Assembly (NCBI GenBank): GCA_016936115.1
Contig: JAFGPQ010000313.1
Location: forward strand, 1-38,003
Direction of reading: 5' to 3'
Source: Spirochaetales bacterium
GTDB lineage: Bacteria; Spirochaetota; Spirochaetia; DSM-2461
Length of the DNA: 38,003 nucleotides
The position numbers and the translations under genes are program-made. How positions within the stretch are numbered: the first letter of the stretch is position 1; each line of letters starts with the position of its first letter. Of the stretch, positions 36,006 through 38,003 are shown piece by piece. The notes under the pieces were generated by a model. It saw only the letters and a program-made list of their open reading frames with translations, was not told where the DNA came from and did not search any database.

Positions 36006-36871
36006 TGGCTGTTCTTATACTCCCGGGGAGTCAGGCCGGTTTTCTCTTTGAAAATGCGGTTGAAGTAAGCCGGTGAGGAGAAGCCGCAGGCCCAGGCCGT
36101 TTCCGAGCAGTTCAGCTTCGTCTCCGCAAGCAAGGTACGGGCTCGTACGATCCTCTCCCGGTTGATATAGGAACTGAGTTTTTCCCCCATCTCTTTGTGA
36201 AACAGATGGGACAGGTAGTCCGGGGAGCAGTTCAGCAGCCCCGACAGGTAGTGAACGGTCAGCCGGGGGTTATCCAGCTCCACCCTTATCTGGGAGCAGG
36301 CGGCCAGAACTTTCTCACTGTACTTTTCCCCGTCCTCCGAACCGGAGAGGAAGATATCCCCCAGATAGAAAACCAGGGTACGGAACAGATCTCCCAGTAA
36401 TGTCCTGTCGCCCCGGCGGCAGACGTCTATCATGATATTTCCCAGGGCGGCCAGCCGTTCCCCTTTTCTGGTAAATCGGAAGATAAGATCGCTGACCCGG
36501 GGACTCTCCCTGTTTCCCTCGGCTATTCCGATATGGCAGCTCACATTATGCCGGTCCATCCTCACCACCAGATTCCGGAACTCCTTTCTGTTCCCTCGAA
36601 TCATTTCAGGATGGCGTGTCAGGGGAGGGACGATCAGCACATGGCCGGGCTTGAGGACATACTCCCCCTCCCGAAAGGAGAAGAGGGATTCCTCGTTCAG
36701 CTGGATGAACAGTTCGGGAAACAGATGGACATGGCCCGTATATTCCCCCCTGCGGGTTGAAAATCCCCCCTCTCCCAGGCCGGGTGAGGGCACGTGAAGG
36801 GTTACGCTCTCTTCCTCCCAGCGGTTACCCAGGTTTGAGACAATCTGCAGAAGTTTTTGCTCCCGTTCCAT
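36002..36871 (-). CDS. AraC family transcriptional regulator (cupin + HTH)
   Basis: Start refined to MEREQKLLQIVSNLG (TAGGAG upstream); C-terminal ETAWACGFSSPAYFNRIFKEKTGLTPREYK. Confidence 0.92.
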   Translation of the reverse strand: MEREQKLLQIVSNLGNRWEEESVTLHVPSPGLGEGGFSTRRGEYTGHVHLFPELFIQLNEESLFSFREGEYVLKPGHVLIVPPLTRHPEMIRGNRKEFRNLVVRMDRHNVSCHIGIAEGNRESPRVSDLIFRFTRKGERLAALGNIMIDVCRRGDRTLLGDLFRTLVFYLGDIFLSGSEDGEKYSEKVLAACSQIRVELDNPRLTVHYLSGLLNCSPDYLSHLFHKEMGEKLSSYINRERIVRARTLLAETKLNCSETAWACGFSSPAYFNRIFKEKTGLTPREYKNSH

Positions 36872-36902
36872 CAGGGCTCCTAAGATTTGTATAACTTTTA
36901 GA

Positions 36903-36931
36903 AGTATAATGAAAGAAGATCCCGTTGCCAA
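36903..36931 (-). promoter_or_regulatory. Promoter of the araC-type gene
   Basis: Minus strand TTGGCA (36931-36926) - 17 bp - TATACT (36908-36903). Confidence 0.55.
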
Positions 36932-36953
36932 CCGGTGAGACGCCTCCTATAAT
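36925..36953 (+). promoter_or_regulatory. Promoter of the thuA-like operon
   Basis: TTGCCA - 17 bp - TATAAT. Confidence 0.65.
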
Positions 36954-36989
36954 GAATCTGTTAACATCAATATAACAGGAGGCGGGGTC

Positions 36990-37775
36990 ATGGGCGAAAC
37001 CATTAATGTAACCGTTTGGAACGAATACAGGCACGAGAAGGAACATGAGGAAGTGAGAAAGCTCTATCCCCATGGCATACATAGGGTAATAGCCGATTAT
37101 CTTAATTCTCAAGAAGGAATTAAGGCGGATACGGCCACTCTGGATGAACCGGAACACGGGCTGACCGAAGAAGTCCTTTCCCGGACCGATGTTCTGATCT
37201 GGTGGGGACATATGGCCCATGATCAGGTCGAGGATGCCGTTGTTGATCGTGTTCAGAAGAGAGTTCTCGAGGGAATGGGCCTTATCGTTCTTCACTCGGG
37301 GCATTTCTCTAAGATATTTAGAAGAATTCTGGGGACAAACTGTTCTCTCAAGTGGCGTGAAGAAGCGGAAAAGGAACGACTCTGGAACCTGGCCCCCACA
37401 CATCCCATCACCAGAGGTATCGGTGAATATATTGAACTGCCCAACACGGAGATGTACGGGGAGCGCTTCGATATTCCCGAACCGGACAGGCTGATTTTTG
37501 TCTCCTGGTTCGAAGGGGGCGAGGTCTTCCGCTCCGGCTGTGTCTGGGAGAGGGGCCACGGGCGGATTTTCTACTTCCGCCCCGGACACGAAACCTATCC
37601 CATTTTCTACAATGAACAGATTATGACGGTTATCACCAATGCGGCGAGATGGGCCCATACGGGTATGACCCTTCCCGACAACTGTCCCAACAGCAAGCCC
37701 CTGGAGAAACTGTCCCCCAAGTCGGTTGATTTCGGTTCGGCCGGGGTCGTTCAGAGCCGGGAGGACATAGGCTGA
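36990..37775 (+). CDS. ThuA-like domain protein (trehalose utilisation-type)
   Basis: [80 protein letters not shown]. Confidence 0.9.
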   Translation: MGETINVTVWNEYRHEKEHEEVRKLYPHGIHRVIADYLNSQEGIKADTATLDEPEHGLTEEVLSRTDVLIWWGHMAHDQVEDAVVDRVQKRVLEGMGLIVLHSGHFSKIFRRILGTNCSLKWREEAEKERLWNLAPTHPITRGIGEYIELPNTEMYGERFDIPEPDRLIFVSWFEGGEVFRSGCVWERGHGRIFYFRPGHETYPIFYNEQIMTVITNAARWAHTGMTLPDNCPNSKPLEKLSPKSVDFGSAGVVQSREDIG

Positions 37776-38003
37776 TGGAAAAACTCAGGGCGGCCGTCAT
37801 CGGCCTGGGAATGGGAAAGCAGCATATCAAGGGGTATCAGAGCCATCCTTCGGTGGACGTGGTCGCCGTGGCCGACCTGAATGAAGAGCTGTGCCATAGC
37901 GTGCAAAAGGAGTTCGGTATATCCGCCTCCTACCGGGATGCTCAGGAGATGATAAGCCGGGAAAAGCCGGACATCGTCTCCATCGCCACACCCAATAAAT
38001 TCC
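37775..38003 (+). CDS. Gfo/Idh/MocA family oxidoreductase, 3' truncated by window edge
   Basis: [39 protein letters not shown]...KPDIVSIATPNKF Rossmann N-terminus. Confidence 0.9.
   Translation, partial: MEKLRAAVIGLGMGKQHIKGYQSHPSVDVVAVADLNEELCHSVQKEFGISASYRDAQEMISREKPDIVSIATPNKF

Noticed and set aside
1-38003. CRISPR arrays, tRNA/rRNA genes, transposases, phage genes
   Set aside because: Looked for repeat-spacer periodicity, recognisable RNA genes and mobile-element proteins; none seen by eye.

Overview
The window looks like chromosomal DNA from a carbohydrate-scavenging bacterium. Protein style and signal peptides suggest a spirochaete (Spirochaetales-like), but that is inference only. 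About 35 protein-coding genes are supported. Main blocks: (i) 3' part of a FecE-like siderophore/cobalamin ABC ATPase; (ii) a minus-strand heparinase II/III + CUT1 sugar ABC transporter cluster with a membrane-bound AraC-type regulator that is frameshifted at a dinucleotide repeat; (iii) a 7-gene plus-strand operon with a YtfQRT-YjfF-like CUT2 transporter, a YesM-type histidine kinase, a YesN-type response regulator and a lipoprotein with two tandem periplasmic sugar-binding domains; (iv) a LacI regulator + CUT1 transporter + GH36 alpha-galactosidase operon; (v) housekeeping and accessory genes (SAM methyltransferase, flavin reductase-like, AraC-MGMT fusion, YhcH/YjgK/YiaL, MFS, GNAT, GH78, PaaX-like regulator with a toroid-like unknown protein, a two-gene membrane cassette, alpha/beta hydrolase lipoprotein); (vi) AraC / ThuA / Gfo-Idh-MocA at the right edge (last gene truncated). 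The strongest candidate for an under-described system is the kinase/regulator/tandem-SBP-lipoprotein module encoded with the transporter whose own SBP resembles the lipoprotein's second domain. Other leads are cis-structures: an exactly 21-bp-phased ATGTAA triplet, repeated TTTTAACGAAAA boxes, a 38-bp palindrome over the paaX-like promoter, a 15-bp perfect inverted repeat, a start codon in the loop of a 10-bp hairpin, divergent promoters with overlapping -35 boxes, and hairpins after all three transporter SBP genes. No tRNA, rRNA, CRISPR or transposase was recognised. All family calls were made by eye, without searches.
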